NCBI RefSeq assembly: GCF_004295585.1
Contig: NZ_AP019400.1
Coordinates: forward strand, 2,013,501-2,077,500
DNA: 64,000 nucleotides
DNA from: Cohnella abietis
GTDB taxonomy: Bacteria > Bacillota > Bacilli > Paenibacillales > Paenibacillaceae
Direction of reading: 5' to 3'
Part shown: positions 1-8,734 of the stretch, piece after piece
Layout: each line of letters starts with the position of its first letter
How positions within the stretch are numbered: the stretch's first letter is position 1
The notes under the pieces: model-generated
Seen by the model: the letters and a program-made list of their open reading frames with translations, nothing else
The model's database searches: none
What the model was told of the DNA's origin: nothing
Translations under genes and position numbers: made by a program

Positions 1-2
1 GC

Positions 3-119
3 ATTACGATGCAAACAAACATTGTCATTGGCCATGGGGAGCACTCGCAATATTTGAATACAATTATTGAAACAGGCAAAGAGCTCATCATAAATAGATT
101 AGCACCCGCAAGTAAGTAA
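3..119 (+). CDS. C-terminal fragment of an unrecognised protein
   Basis: The first bases read in frame without a stop to a TAA at 117-119 and give the last 38 residues of a protein that begins outside the window. The fragment contains IGHGEHSQ and LNTIIETGKELI. It ends 31 bases before the FMN reductase start, so the two are probably co-transcribed and the missing protein may be the flavin-dependent partner of that reductase. That role is inference only; I do not recognise the family from this tail. Confidence 0.5.
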   Translation: MTMQTNIVIGHGEHSQYLNTIIETGKELIINRLAPASK

Positions 120-150
120 TCATTAAACCTACAAAATGGAGGAATTAACT

Positions 151-717
151 ATGAGTCACATTGTAATTATTTCAGGTAGTCCAACACCGGGATCCCGTTT
201 GAACGGATTAATCGACCACGTAGAAAGCAAATCTGCTGAGAAGGGTATTAAGATCAGCCACATTCGTGTTTCTGAGCTGCCAGCAGAAGCACTGCTTCAT
301 GCGAATTTCAAGGACGAGCAAATTTTAGCTGCGCTTGCTTTGGTGGAATCAGCTAGTGGCGTAGTCATCGCTAGCCCGGTATATAAGGCGTCCTTTACGG
401 GAATTCTGAAGGCTTTCTTGGATCTGCTGCCACAAACCGGCCTAAAAGGGAAGGTTACATTGCCATTATTTATCGGTGGAACTATAGCCCATTTACTTGC
501 CTTGGATTATGCCTTGAAGCCTGTCCTTTCCGTTCTAGGCAGCAGAAATATTTTGGGCGGCGTATATGCGATCGATCAGTGGATTGAGAGACGTGATGGT
601 GGAGGATTTGAGCTGTCAGAGGAGCTGCAGGAGCGTTTGGATCGTTCTGTTGAGGAGCTTTCCGAGGAAATTAATTGGTTGGAAATTCGCTCCAAAGACA
701 CTGCCGTCAACTCGTAA
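151..717 (+). CDS. ssuE: NADPH-dependent FMN reductase, SsuE-like
   Basis: This 188-residue flavodoxin-fold protein reduces FMN with NADPH and hands FMNH2 to a partner monooxygenase, as SsuE does for desulfonation. The N-terminal phosphate-binding loop reads SGSPTPGSRLNG, and the FMN contact region contains ASPVYKASFTGILKAFLD, both typical of the SsuE/MsuE family, at normal length. ATG 151 is preferred over an in-frame ATG at 136 because GGAGG at 138-142 lies eight bases before it. A terminator follows directly, so it closes its own transcript, but a two-component flavin monooxygenase is encoded downstream at 5316 and could draw on the same FMNH2 supply. Confidence 0.85.
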   Translation: MSHIVIISGSPTPGSRLNGLIDHVESKSAEKGIKISHIRVSELPAEALLHANFKDEQILAALALVESASGVVIASPVYKASFTGILKAFLDLLPQTGLKGKVTLPLFIGGTIAHLLALDYALKPVLSVLGSRNILGGVYAIDQWIERRDGGGFELSEELQERLDRSVEELSEEINWLEIRSKDTAVNS

Positions 718-737
718 TAATTCCGGAGTATGAATAG

Positions 738-784
738 AAAAAGGGGCTGCCTAAAAGTCGATTAGACTTTGGTAGTCCCTTTTC
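738..784 (+). terminator. Rho-independent terminator after ssuE
   Basis: A long imperfect hairpin pairs AAAAGGGGCTGCC and its continuation with GGTAGTCCCTTTT, with a U-rich 3' side. It separates ssuE from the ABC transporter operon. Confidence 0.75.
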
Positions 785-861
785 TTGAACTCATAACAAC
801 TAGTATCATAAATTATTGGATAGTTGTATCCACCTATAAAATATCTCTATAACCAAACGCA

Positions 862-891
862 TTGACGGCTTAAAGGATCAGATGTTATGTT
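862..891 (+). promoter_or_regulatory. Candidate promoter of the 1090-6635 operon
   Basis: TTGACG at 862-867 and TATGTT at 886-891 are separated by 18 bases and fit a sigma-A promoter. The CymR-like box starts ten bases downstream, a position suited to repression. Confidence 0.4.
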
Positions 892-900
892 ATTCTCAAT

Positions 901-928
901 ATAAATTCTTACTTATCCACTAGGAATT
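901..928 (+). promoter_or_regulatory. CymR-like operator candidate
   Basis: The 28-base element starts ATAAATTC and ends TAGGAATT, close to the ATAA...TTGGAATT form I recall for the Bacillales cysteine-metabolism repressor CymR. A similar 27-base element sits before cysK at 34024. The cognate Bacillus operons (ytmI, yxe, cysK) are CymR targets. The match is by eye only. Confidence 0.4.
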
Positions 929-1093
929 ATAAGTTTAATAAGTGGGTTTAGCGGAGCACAGGATTGCCGCTTTATCATAGAACATTTTGGCGGAGAGTTT
1001 TCATTGGTCGCTTCATACGGTGCCGATACCGATGATTTAAAGTCTACCTTGAGAAACGAATTAACCTTTATAATCGTTGGGGGTGTAGCATGA
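905..1093 (+). pseudogene. Possible gene remnant ending at the ABC ATPase start
   Basis: A reading frame free of stops from 905 ends at TGA 1091-1093 and overlaps the ATPase start as ATGA, the arrangement of coupled genes. It contains ISGFSGAQDCRFIIEHFGG and [18 protein letters not shown] but has no ATG, GTG or TTG that would yield a sensible protein and no Shine-Dalgarno. It may be the surviving 3' end of a deleted gene where the permease and binding-protein genes of the transporter would be expected. I do not recognise the family, so this could also be a chance frame. Confidence 0.3.
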
Positions 1094-1842
1094 TTAAGCT
1101 TACAAATATATCGAAATCCTTCGGACGTAATCAGGTGCTTAATAGAATAAACCTCAAGGTTGATAAGGGGGAAGTCGTTGCTATTCTTGGTCCAAGCGGC
1201 TCAGGGAAGACAACACTGCTCCGATGCATTAATTACTTGGAGAAACCTAACGATGGAGAAATTTCAATTGATGATTTCAGTGTAAATTGCAGAAGACCTG
1301 CTAAGAAAGATATTCATGCGCTTAGGCAAAAAACGGCGATGGTATTCCAAAATTATAATTTGTTCCGACATAAGACTGCCCTTGAGAATGTGATGGAGGG
1401 CTTGGTTATTGTTAAGAGGCTGTCGAAGGAGGAGGCGCGTAAAAAAAGCGTTGAGCTGCTTGAAAAGGTAGGGCTTGGAAATAAGCTTGATTCCTATCCG
1501 AGCCAGCTTTCAGGAGGTCAGCAGCAGCGGGTAGGTATTGCAAGAGCGCTTGCTCTAAACCCTGAGGTTATCCTCTTCGACGAGCCGACGTCTGCACTTG
1601 ATCCTGAGCTTGTAGGAGAAGTGCTGTCTGTTATTCGTAAAATAGCTAAGGAAGGCATAACGATGATAATCGTGACACATGAGATGGGGTTTGCTCAGGA
1701 TGTAGCCAGTCACGTGGTGTTCATGGATCAAGGCTTTATCGTCGAGGAAGGTCCTCCTAAAGTGATCTTTCAAGCCCCTAAAGAAGAGAGAACAAAGCAA
1801 TTTCTGGCACGAATTACCCCGGAGAGTTCTTATTCGATTTAG
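1090..1842 (+). CDS. Polar amino-acid ABC transporter ATP-binding protein
   Basis: This 250-residue ATPase belongs to the GlnQ/TcyN class that powers uptake of polar amino acids or cystine. Walker A is GPSGSGKTT (about residue 35), the signature is [15 protein letters not shown], Walker B is [12 protein letters not shown] and the switch histidine is in VTHEM. The start is ATG 1090 behind GGGGGTG. No permease or solute-binding protein gene lies in the window on either side, which is unusual because these ATPases are normally encoded with them. It leads an operon that goes on with amidohydrolase, oxidase, DinB, GNAT and monooxygenase genes, matching the position of yxeO in the Bacillus yxe operon. 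Confidence 0.9.
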   Translation: MIKLTNISKSFGRNQVLNRINLKVDKGEVVAILGPSGSGKTTLLRCINYLEKPNDGEISIDDFSVNCRRPAKKDIHALRQKTAMVFQNYNLFRHKTALENVMEGLVIVKRLSKEEARKKSVELLEKVGLGNKLDSYPSQLSGGQQQRVGIARALALNPEVILFDEPTSALDPELVGEVLSVIRKIAKEGITMIIVTHEMGFAQDVASHVVFMDQGFIVEEGPPKVIFQAPKEERTKQFLARITPESSYSI

Positions 1843-1894
1843 CTAGAGAAGCGAGCGAGAATTATAAATAATATAGAGCTAAGGAGGGGTATCG

Positions 1895-3058
1895 ATGGGT
1901 TCATTAACGACCGAGCAGTTCGAAGAGCAGCTCGTAGCATTCAGACGTCATTTGCACGCCAATCCAGAGCTGTCCCACGAGGAATTTGAAACGACGAGCA
2001 CGATTCGCACATGGCTTACAGAGGCGGGAATTCGTATTGCGGAGTATCCGCTCAAAACCGGTGTCATCGCTGAAGTCGGAGGCTTGCAAGAGGGCCCAAT
2101 TATTGCAATTCGCGCTGATATTGATGCACTTCCGATTCATGAGGAGACGGGATTGGCATTCGCTTCACGAGTTCCCGGTAAAATGCATGCGTGTGGGCAT
2201 GATTTGCATACGGCAATAGTACTGGGTGCGGCTATTTTGCTTAAACGACGGGAACATGAGCTGAAAGGAACAGTACGGTTTATATTCCAGCCGGCAGAGG
2301 AGAAGGCGAAGGGCGCTTCTCTAGTTATCAATAGCGGTGCTTTAGAAGGCGTCAAAGCAGTATTTGGCTTACATAATAAGCCTAATTTGCCGGTAGGTAC
2401 AATTGGCATTAAGCCGGGTCCGATTATGGCGGCAGCAGACGGCTTTATTGTGGAGGTTGAAGGGCGAGGAACGCATGCTGCAGTACCCGAAGCGGGAATC
2501 GATCCTATCGTTACTTCCGCACATATTATTACGGCGTTGCAATCAATAGTCAGCCGTAATGTAAGTGCTCTGGATAGTGCAGTCGTTAGCGTTACTCGTC
2601 TAAACAGCGGTACGGCATGGAATGTCATCGCGGATAAAGCTGTATTCGATGGCACGTTGAGAACCTTCGATGAAGGTGTTCGTTTTAGAGTCCGTGAACG
2701 ATTCGAGCAAATCGTCGTTGGCGTTGGGCAAGCTTTAGGAGCTGAAGCAAATGTGAAGTGGCTTGAGGGTCCACCTGCAGTTGTTAATGATTCTAGGTGG
2801 GCTGAGCAGGCAACGAGAACGGCTGAATCAATTGGATTACAGGTTGTAGAGCCGACTCCTTCATCAGCTGGTGAGGATTTTGCCTTCTATTTGCAAGAAA
2901 CACCGGGTAGCTTTTTCTTCTTAGGTACATCTGGACCGCAAGAGTGGCATCATCCGGCCTTTGATGTTGATGAGAGAGCTTTACCAATTGGAGCCTCGTT
3001 CTTTGCCTCACTTGCAGTTGATGCATTATATCAATTATCGGAGACGAAGAAGCTCTAG
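1895..3058 (+). CDS. M20-family amidohydrolase (N-acyl-amino-acid deacylase)
   Basis: This 387-residue zinc-dependent amidohydrolase removes acyl groups from amino acids, like HipO/SndA and YxeP. The dinuclear metal site is visible in MHACGHDLHTA (Cys and His), FQPAEEKAKGAS (Glu), GLHNKPNLPVG (His) and the C-terminal HHPAFDVDE. AGEDFAFY matches the family. Length is typical. It starts at ATG 1895 behind AAGGAGGGG, 52 bases after the ATPase. Together with the GNAT and monooxygenase genes of the same operon it could deacetylate N-acetyl-S-alkyl-cysteine derivatives; the substrate is inferred from context. Confidence 0.88.
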   Translation: MGSLTTEQFEEQLVAFRRHLHANPELSHEEFETTSTIRTWLTEAGIRIAEYPLKTGVIAEVGGLQEGPIIAIRADIDALPIHEETGLAFASRVPGKMHACGHDLHTAIVLGAAILLKRREHELKGTVRFIFQPAEEKAKGASLVINSGALEGVKAVFGLHNKPNLPVGTIGIKPGPIMAAADGFIVEVEGRGTHAAVPEAGIDPIVTSAHIITALQSIVSRNVSALDSAVVSVTRLNSGTAWNVIADKAVFDGTLRTFDEGVRFRVRERFEQIVVGVGQALGAEANVKWLEGPPAVVNDSRWAEQATRTAESIGLQVVEPTPSSAGEDFAFYLQETPGSFFFLGTSGPQEWHHPAFDVDERALPIGASFFASLAVDALYQLSETKKL

Positions 3059-3072
3059 AGGGAGGCTGTAAT

Positions 3073-4215
3073 ATTCGAAAATTATACGATGTTATTGTTG
3101 TAGGTGCAGGTTCGATGGGGATGAGCGCTGGCTATGAGCTTGCCCGTAGAGGAATAAAGACGTTATTAATAGACGCCTTTAATCCCCCGCATTCCAATGG
3201 CAGTCATCATGGTGATACCCGCCTGATCAGGCATGCCTATAGCGGAGGTCCTGCTTATGTGAAGCTGGCGCTTCGTGCGGATGAGCTATGGCGTGAGCTT
3301 GAGGAAGCAACTGGCGAGAAGCTTCTTGAGAGAGCGGGAGTACTTAGTATTACTGACCCTGCTATTTATTCCTACGAGAGTAGGTTTCAAGTTGCGGCCG
3401 ATCATGGTGTATTTATTGAGGATCTCAGCGCACAGCAAATTAAGGAACGTTGGCCCGCTGTTCAAGTTGGTGAGCATCATCGAGCGATGTATGAGCCATA
3501 CGCAGGTTATTTGTATAGTGAAAAATGTATATCGACCTATAAGAAAGAAGCTCTGCAAGCAGGAGCGACGTTATTAACGAATACTTTTGTGACGAAAATA
3601 GAACCAGAAAAATCCTCTGTAACAGTATCTACTGCAACAGACAGCTTCATAGCCAATAAAGTTATTCTAAGCGCCGGAGCCTGGTTTAAGACTCTAGAGC
3701 CGTTCGTCCAATTACCTATTCGTGCAGTCCGCAAAGTTGTGGGATGGTTTGAGCCCAGTCATCATTCATTTAATGCTGGTCAATTCCCCGGATTTACTTT
3801 GGAAACGAGTAATGGAGGCTATTACGGGTTTCCTAGCATAGGGGGAGCAGGTATAAAGATTGGTCGTCATGAGACAGGAGTGGAATGGCAGCCGGGAGAG
3901 AAGCTTGCGCCGTTCGGGACTTATCCGGAGGATGAGGGAGATTTGCGAGGGGCATTGGATGCATTCCTACCTGGTGCCGCGGGCAAGCTGCTGAGGAGTG
4001 CGGTTTGCAAATACGAATTCACACCGGACGACAGCTTTATTATTGACACCCATCCAGAATATTCAAACGTGCTACTAGCAGGAGGTTTCTCAGGACATGG
4101 CTTTAAGTTTGCGAGTGTCGTAGGAGAGATACTGGCGAATCAAATCGAGCTTGGCAAATGGGGGCAGGACGTGGGGCTATTTTCCGCAACACGGTTCACG
4201 CAGCCTGCAAAATAG
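3073..4215 (+). CDS. SolA/monomeric sarcosine oxidase-type FAD oxidase, ATT start
   Basis: This flavoenzyme belongs to the N-methyltryptophan oxidase/monomeric sarcosine oxidase family, which oxidises secondary or N-methyl amino acids and makes H2O2. SNGSHHGDTRLIRHAY, the presumed covalent-flavin cysteine in CKYEFTPDDSFIID and GGFSGHGFKFAS are all characteristic. The dinucleotide-binding motif YDVIVVGAGSMG lies upstream of the first ATG (3115), so that start would remove half the FAD fold. The only start with a Shine-Dalgarno (GGGAGG, 3059-3064, spacing eight) is ATT at 3073, giving 380 residues. Substrate unknown; the operon suggests an amino-acid derivative. Confidence 0.82.
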   Translation: MRKLYDVIVVGAGSMGMSAGYELARRGIKTLLIDAFNPPHSNGSHHGDTRLIRHAYSGGPAYVKLALRADELWRELEEATGEKLLERAGVLSITDPAIYSYESRFQVAADHGVFIEDLSAQQIKERWPAVQVGEHHRAMYEPYAGYLYSEKCISTYKKEALQAGATLLTNTFVTKIEPEKSSVTVSTATDSFIANKVILSAGAWFKTLEPFVQLPIRAVRKVVGWFEPSHHSFNAGQFPGFTLETSNGGYYGFPSIGGAGIKIGRHETGVEWQPGEKLAPFGTYPEDEGDLRGALDAFLPGAAGKLLRSAVCKYEFTPDDSFIIDTHPEYSNVLLAGGFSGHGFKFASVVGEILANQIELGKWGQDVGLFSATRFTQPAK

Positions 4216-4228
4216 AGGAGGAAATAGG

Positions 4229-4723
4229 ATGAGTCAATCTATTGTTGACATTGATACTTATTTGTACACTTATGAGCAATTGTTAGCTGCTATTGAAGGT
4301 TTAACTGACTCTCAGCTAAAATGGAAAGCGACAGATGCGCAATGGAGTGTTACTGAGGTTCTTGCCCATCTAGCAGATCATAATATTATCGTCTCCTTCC
4401 GTATTCGTGAAATACTGGCCAACTCTGAAGCTCGATTGCCAGCGTTCAGCCAAGACCCGTGGGTAGCTGGACAGAAATCTAATGAGGGTAATGCGTCGGA
4501 TATTTTAGAAATTTTCAGAAGCTTGCTCTTGTATAATAGCTTGTTGTTCCGTCGTCTATCGTCGGAGGAGTGGAGCAAAACAGGTGTTAACTTCAAAGGA
4601 GAAACAGTCACCCTAGAGGCCATTATTCTAGCCTTTATTGCACACGTCCAAGTTCATTTAGCGCAGATTGATCGGATTAAAAAGGGAGAAATAAGCTCGC
4701 AAAATTCTAGCTGCACAATATAG
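4229..4723 (+). CDS. DinB/YfiT-family protein
   Basis: This 164-residue four-helix protein belongs to the DinB superfamily, which includes metal-dependent thiol transferases that use bacillithiol or mycothiol. Candidate metal ligands are the histidines in VLAHLADHNI and HVQVHLAQIDR, placed as in the family. It starts at ATG 4229 behind GAGGAGG, 13 bases after the oxidase. In an operon that seems to handle sulfur amino acids, a bacillithiol-linked S-transfer or detoxification role is attractive but unproven. Confidence 0.75.
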   Translation: MSQSIVDIDTYLYTYEQLLAAIEGLTDSQLKWKATDAQWSVTEVLAHLADHNIIVSFRIREILANSEARLPAFSQDPWVAGQKSNEGNASDILEIFRSLLLYNSLLFRRLSSEEWSKTGVNFKGETVTLEAIILAFIAHVQVHLAQIDRIKKGEISSQNSSCTI

Positions 4724-4760
4724 AAAAAGCTATCCCTTAACTAGAAAGCAGGTGGAGGAA

Positions 4761-5297
4761 ATGCCGGATAAGAAGGTTGTCATTCGCAAGGCAGAGGATT
4801 CTGATCATGAAGCTATTATCGGGGTGCTGCTAGATGCGTATGAGCAATATGAACGAACGTTTTCCGCTGAGCGCTGGACGCAATATAAAACAAGTATCCT
4901 ACAGTCTATAGAAGCTACAACAACGAAGGAGAGACTTGTTGCTGAGCTAGACGGTGAGATTATAGGCAGTGTGTTCATCTACGATTCATCGGAGACTGCT
5001 TATGGAGATAATCCGAAGCTGGACATTCATAACCCTGTCATTCGTTTGCTTGGAGTGTCACAGAAAGCACGTGGACATGGAGTTGCAACGGAATTAATAC
5101 GAGCTAGCGCAAAGCTGTCGTTGGAGTGGGGGGCAGATCAACTTCACCTGCATACCTCTGACATGATGGACTCGGCCGTTAGGCTTTATGAGCATCTTGG
5201 TTTCGAGAGAGATTATGATAAACAATTCATGAGTGGAGATTTACTGGTTAAGAGCTACCGACTAATCCTGCGGGAGACATCATTATTAAATGCCTGA
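4761..5297 (+). CDS. GNAT-family N-acetyltransferase
   Basis: This 178-residue acetyltransferase has the usual acetyl-CoA motif region (VSQKARGHGVATELIRAS, with the RGHGVA pyrophosphate loop) and a motif B ending in YEHLGFERDYD. ATG 4761 is chosen over GTG 4752, which overlaps the GGTGGAGG ribosome-binding site. It sits between the DinB and monooxygenase genes, where Bacillus sulfur-salvage operons also carry a GNAT (SnaA/YxeL) that N-acetylates S-alkyl-cysteines. I infer the same role here; the sequence alone does not fix the substrate. Confidence 0.82.
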   Translation: MPDKKVVIRKAEDSDHEAIIGVLLDAYEQYERTFSAERWTQYKTSILQSIEATTTKERLVAELDGEIIGSVFIYDSSETAYGDNPKLDIHNPVIRLLGVSQKARGHGVATELIRASAKLSLEWGADQLHLHTSDMMDSAVRLYEHLGFERDYDKQFMSGDLLVKSYRLILRETSLLNA

Positions 5298-5315
5298 ACT
5301 GAGGAGGGGTTTAAG

Positions 5316-6635
5316 ATGGCAAAGCGTTCCATTAAGCTTGGCGCACTTGTTCATGGAGTTGGAGGGAATGTGTCTGGCTGGCGGCACCCTGAAGTACTGC
5401 CGGATGCTAGTGTTAACTTTTCCTATTACAAGGAGCAGGTTCAACTTGCGGAATCAGGTAAATTTGATCTCGTGTTTATCGCTGATGGTCTGTATATTAC
5501 TGAAAAATCAATTCCCCATTTCCTGAATCGTTTCGAACCGATTACGCTTCTGTCTGCATTAGCTTCGGTCACAAGTAAAATTGGTTTAGTTGGCACACTC
5601 TCTAGCTCCTACAGTGACCCCTTCACGGTTGCGAGGCAATTCAGCTCTCTCGATCATTTGAGTGGTGGGCGTGCAGGCTGGAATTTGGTGACCTCTCCTC
5701 TAGAGGGCTCAGCCAAAAATTTCGGAAAGACAGAGCATCCGACGCATGATGAGCGCTACAAAATTGCAGAGGAGCACTTGGAAGTAACGCGAGGCTTATG
5801 GGATTCATGGGAAGACGATGCGTTCGTTCGCGACAAGGAGACAGGAGTCTTCTTTGATCCGTCGAAGCTTCATCGCTTGGATCATAAGGGTGCTTATTTT
5901 AACGTACAAGGACCGTTGAATATTGCCCGTTCCAAGCAAGGTCAGCCGGTCGTCTTCCAAGCAGGCTCCTCTGAAAGTGGCAAGAAGCTTGCTGGCAAAG
6001 GGGCAGACGCTGTCTTTACAGGTCATGAGAACATAGAGGAAGCGAAGGCTTTCTATGCGGATGTTAAAGCAAGAGCGGTAGCCAATGGTCGCTCTGCCAA
6101 TGATATCGTCATTCTGCCGGGGATTGCGCCGATTATAGGTAAAACGCAGGAGGAAGTTGAGCGTAAGTATGAGGAAATTGCCAGCTTAGTTAATATTCAG
6201 AACGCGCTTGACTATCTTGGTCGGTTTTTTGACCACCACGATTTCTCGCAGTATCCGTTGGATGAGCCGTTTCCCGAGCTTGGGGAGTTAGGCAGCAACA
6301 GCTTCCGCAGCGGCACTGACAAAATCAAGAAAACGGCTAAGGAGCAAGGCTTGACGCTACGTCAGGTTGCGCTGCAATCGGCTACTCCTCGCGGACAATT
6401 TATCGGCACACCGGAGAATATCGCTGATCTCATTCAGAAGTGGCATGAAGAGGAAGCGGGCGACGGATTCATTGTTTATTCTGCTCTGCCTAGCATCCTT
6501 CGGGATTTCGTTGAGCTAGTTATTCCGATTCTGCAGGAGCGTGGCATTTACCGAACAGAATATGAGTCAGATACCCTTCGGGGCAACTTGGGATTACCGA
6601 TTCCAGCCAATCGATATACAGCTGTTAAAACCTAA
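5316..6635 (+). CDS. NtaA/SnaA/DszA-family FMN-dependent monooxygenase (YxeK/CmoJ-like)
   Basis: This 439-residue luciferase-like enzyme belongs to the NtaA/SnaA/DszA/SoxA group, which uses FMNH2 and O2 to oxidise sulfur or nitrogen compounds. Hallmarks include [52 protein letters not shown] and [14 protein letters not shown]. It starts at ATG 5316 behind GAGGAGGGG. It is the last gene of the operon and would need reduced flavin, perhaps from the SsuE-like reductase at 151. By analogy with Bacillus YxeK/CmoJ it may cleave the C-S bond of N-acetylated S-alkyl-cysteines. Confidence 0.86.
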   Translation: MAKRSIKLGALVHGVGGNVSGWRHPEVLPDASVNFSYYKEQVQLAESGKFDLVFIADGLYITEKSIPHFLNRFEPITLLSALASVTSKIGLVGTLSSSYSDPFTVARQFSSLDHLSGGRAGWNLVTSPLEGSAKNFGKTEHPTHDERYKIAEEHLEVTRGLWDSWEDDAFVRDKETGVFFDPSKLHRLDHKGAYFNVQGPLNIARSKQGQPVVFQAGSSESGKKLAGKGADAVFTGHENIEEAKAFYADVKARAVANGRSANDIVILPGIAPIIGKTQEEVERKYEEIASLVNIQNALDYLGRFFDHHDFSQYPLDEPFPELGELGSNSFRSGTDKIKKTAKEQGLTLRQVALQSATPRGQFIGTPENIADLIQKWHEEEAGDGFIVYSALPSILRDFVELVIPILQERGIYRTEYESDTLRGNLGLPIPANRYTAVKT

Positions 6636-6710
6636 GGTTTTATTCTATATCTCATGGTACGCAGTATAGGCTTTTATTTTCTTTGTTTAGAATATGTATT
6701 CGAATATTAG

Positions 6711-6755
6711 ACCGCTTGCTCTGTCGAGAAGGAAAGACTTGGAGCAGCGGTTTTT
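6711..6755 (+). terminator. Terminator of the sulfur/amino-acid operon
   Basis: ACCGCTTGCTC at 6711-6721 pairs with GAGCAGCGGT across a roughly 20-base loop and is followed by five T residues. Confidence 0.55.
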
Positions 6756-6829
6756 CGTATGTTTTGCCCTATTGATCGTCTGCATGCTATATAATAATCC
6801 GTGCACGTCTTTCAAAAGGGGTTTAACTA

Positions 6830-7798
6830 TTGAAAACAATGACAGAGAAAATATTTACTCATCCATTAGGCATTATAGCGGCCGCAGCGGGGGCGACTTT
6901 CCTGTGGGGAAGTGCGTTTCCATTTGTGAAATTAAGCTATGCGGAGCTGAACATTGGTAAGGAGGACGTATTTGAGCAGATTTTGTTCGCCGGATACAGG
7001 TTTGTTCTTGCGTCTATTTTGATCCTTGTACTGATGAAGCTTATTGGCAAAAAGGTAGCGTATCAACGGGGAACGTTGCTAAAGGTTGGGCGGATAGGCT
7101 TGTTCCAGACATTGCTGCAATATGTACTTTTCTCCTACGGTATAAGTAGTACGACCGGTGTGCAGGGATCAATAATTGCAGGTACGACGTCATTTTTCCA
7201 AATTATATTGGCTCATTACATGTATGCAAGTGATAAAATTTCACTTCGTAAAATGATAGGACTAGTCGTTGGCTTTGCTGGGGTCATTCTTGTTGGCATC
7301 TCTAAGGGCTCGTTAACTTTGCACTTTGGCTTAGCGGAAATTTGCTTGCTGCTTGCGATGTTCTTCGGGGCACTTGGAAACGTGATGTCGAAGAAGGAAT
7401 CCGAGCATCTTGAAGTTCTTTACATGACCTCTTATCAAATGCTGCTCGGCGGACTTGCGATCATGGCTATCGGTGCATCAGGAGCAGGCTTGCTCCCATT
7501 CGAAATGACTTGGAGCACAACGTGGATGCTGCTTTACTTAGCGTGCATTTCTGCGCTGGGGTTTGTGGTGTGGAATACGGTCATGAAGTACAACAAAGTC
7601 GGAAGCATCTCGATGTATTTGTTTCTAATACCGGTATTCGGAGTGTTCCTGTCCGGGGCAATGCTCGGCGAGGAGCTCCATATGTTCGTATGGGCGGCGC
7701 TCGTCCTTGTCGTCAGTGGCATCGTAATCGTCAACGGCAAGAGGACGAAGGCTCCCACAGCAGGTAGCGAAACCCCCGGACAAGAGCTGACTCAGTAA
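6830..7798 (+). CDS. EamA/DMT-family membrane exporter
   Basis: This 322-residue protein has about ten predicted transmembrane segments in two EamA repeats, the first starting at AAAAGATFLWGSAFPFVKLS and the second around LLLAMFFGALGNVMSKKES. The family exports amino acids, metabolites or drugs. The start is TTG 6830, with AAAGGGG eight bases upstream; an ATG nine bases later lacks such spacing. Lying just after the sulfur/amino-acid operon it may export amino-acid products, but a terminator separates it and the substrate is not deducible. Confidence 0.8.
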   Translation: MKTMTEKIFTHPLGIIAAAAGATFLWGSAFPFVKLSYAELNIGKEDVFEQILFAGYRFVLASILILVLMKLIGKKVAYQRGTLLKVGRIGLFQTLLQYVLFSYGISSTTGVQGSIIAGTTSFFQIILAHYMYASDKISLRKMIGLVVGFAGVILVGISKGSLTLHFGLAEICLLLAMFFGALGNVMSKKESEHLEVLYMTSYQMLLGGLAIMAIGASGAGLLPFEMTWSTTWMLLYLACISALGFVVWNTVMKYNKVGSISMYLFLIPVFGVFLSGAMLGEELHMFVWAALVLVVSGIVIVNGKRTKAPTAGSETPGQELTQ

Positions 7799-7844
7799 AA
7801 TAACACTAAACCGGTAACACGCAATAGAGTAGCTCTCATTATTA

Positions 7845-8676
7845 GCAGCTACTCGAAGATATCGAACAACAAGCCCCAGAGGAGCCTTCACCGAGAGCAG
7901 TTACTCGAAAATATCGAACAACGCGCCCCAGAGGAGCCTTTGCCGAGGGCGGTTACTCGAAAATATTGAACAACGTGCCCCAGTAAAGCCCCCACCGAGA
8001 GCAGTTACTCGAAAATATCGAGCAATGTGCCCTAGAGGAGCCCCCACTGAGGGTAGTTACTCGAAAATATCGAACAATAAGCCCCAGAGGAGCCTTCACC
8101 GAGAGCAGTTACTCGAAAATATCGAACAACGTGCCTTAAAGTAGCCTTCGACGAGAGTAGTTACTGGAAAATATCGAACAACGTGCCTCAAAGTAGCCTT
8201 TACCGAGAGAAGTTACTCGAAAATATCGAACAACGCGCCTCAAAGTAGCCCCCACCGAGGGCAGTTACTCGAAAATATCGAACAACGTGCCTTAAAGTAG
8301 CCCTCATGGAGAGCAGTTACTCGAAAATATCGAACAACGAGCCTCAAAGTAGCCTCCATCGAGAGCAGTTACTCGAAAATATCGAACAACGAGCCTCAAA
8401 GTAGCCTCCATCGAGAGCAGTTACTCGAAAATATCGAACAACGAGCCTCAAAGTAGCCTCCATCGAGAGCAGTTACTCGAAAATATCGAACAACGAGCCT
8501 CAGAGGGGCCTCCATGGAGAGCAGTTACTGGAAAATATCGAACAACGTGCCCCAGACGAGCCTTCACTGAGAGTAATTACACGAAAATATCGAACAACGT
8601 GCCGCAAATGTGCCTTCACCGAGAGCAGTTACTCGAAAAATTCGAACAACACACCCTAGACGAGCCTCCACTGAAA
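7845..8676. repeat. Sixteen tandem 52-bp repeats between convergent genes
   Basis: Sixteen units of exactly 52 bases run head to tail without indels, each beginning like GCAGTTACTCG. The best conserved part reads TTACTCGAAAATATCGAACA and has dyad symmetry (TCGA, five bases, TCGA). The second half drifts between forms such as CCCCAGAGGAGCC and CCTCAAAGTAGCC. Units 11-13 are nearly identical, suggesting recent expansion. The period is not a multiple of three, so it is not coding. It fills most of the 936-base gap between the EamA gene and the CoA-transferase operon; the remaining 60 bases to 8734 show nothing. Confidence 0.95.
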
Positions 8677-8734
8677 ACACGGCCTGCTACGATGAGGACG
8701 CGGCCCGGGAACTACGAGCCGCACCGCGCACTCA

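Noticed and set aside
7845..8676. CRISPR array
   Set aside because: The whole 52-base unit recurs with scattered substitutions; there are no unique spacers between constant repeats and no cas genes in the window.
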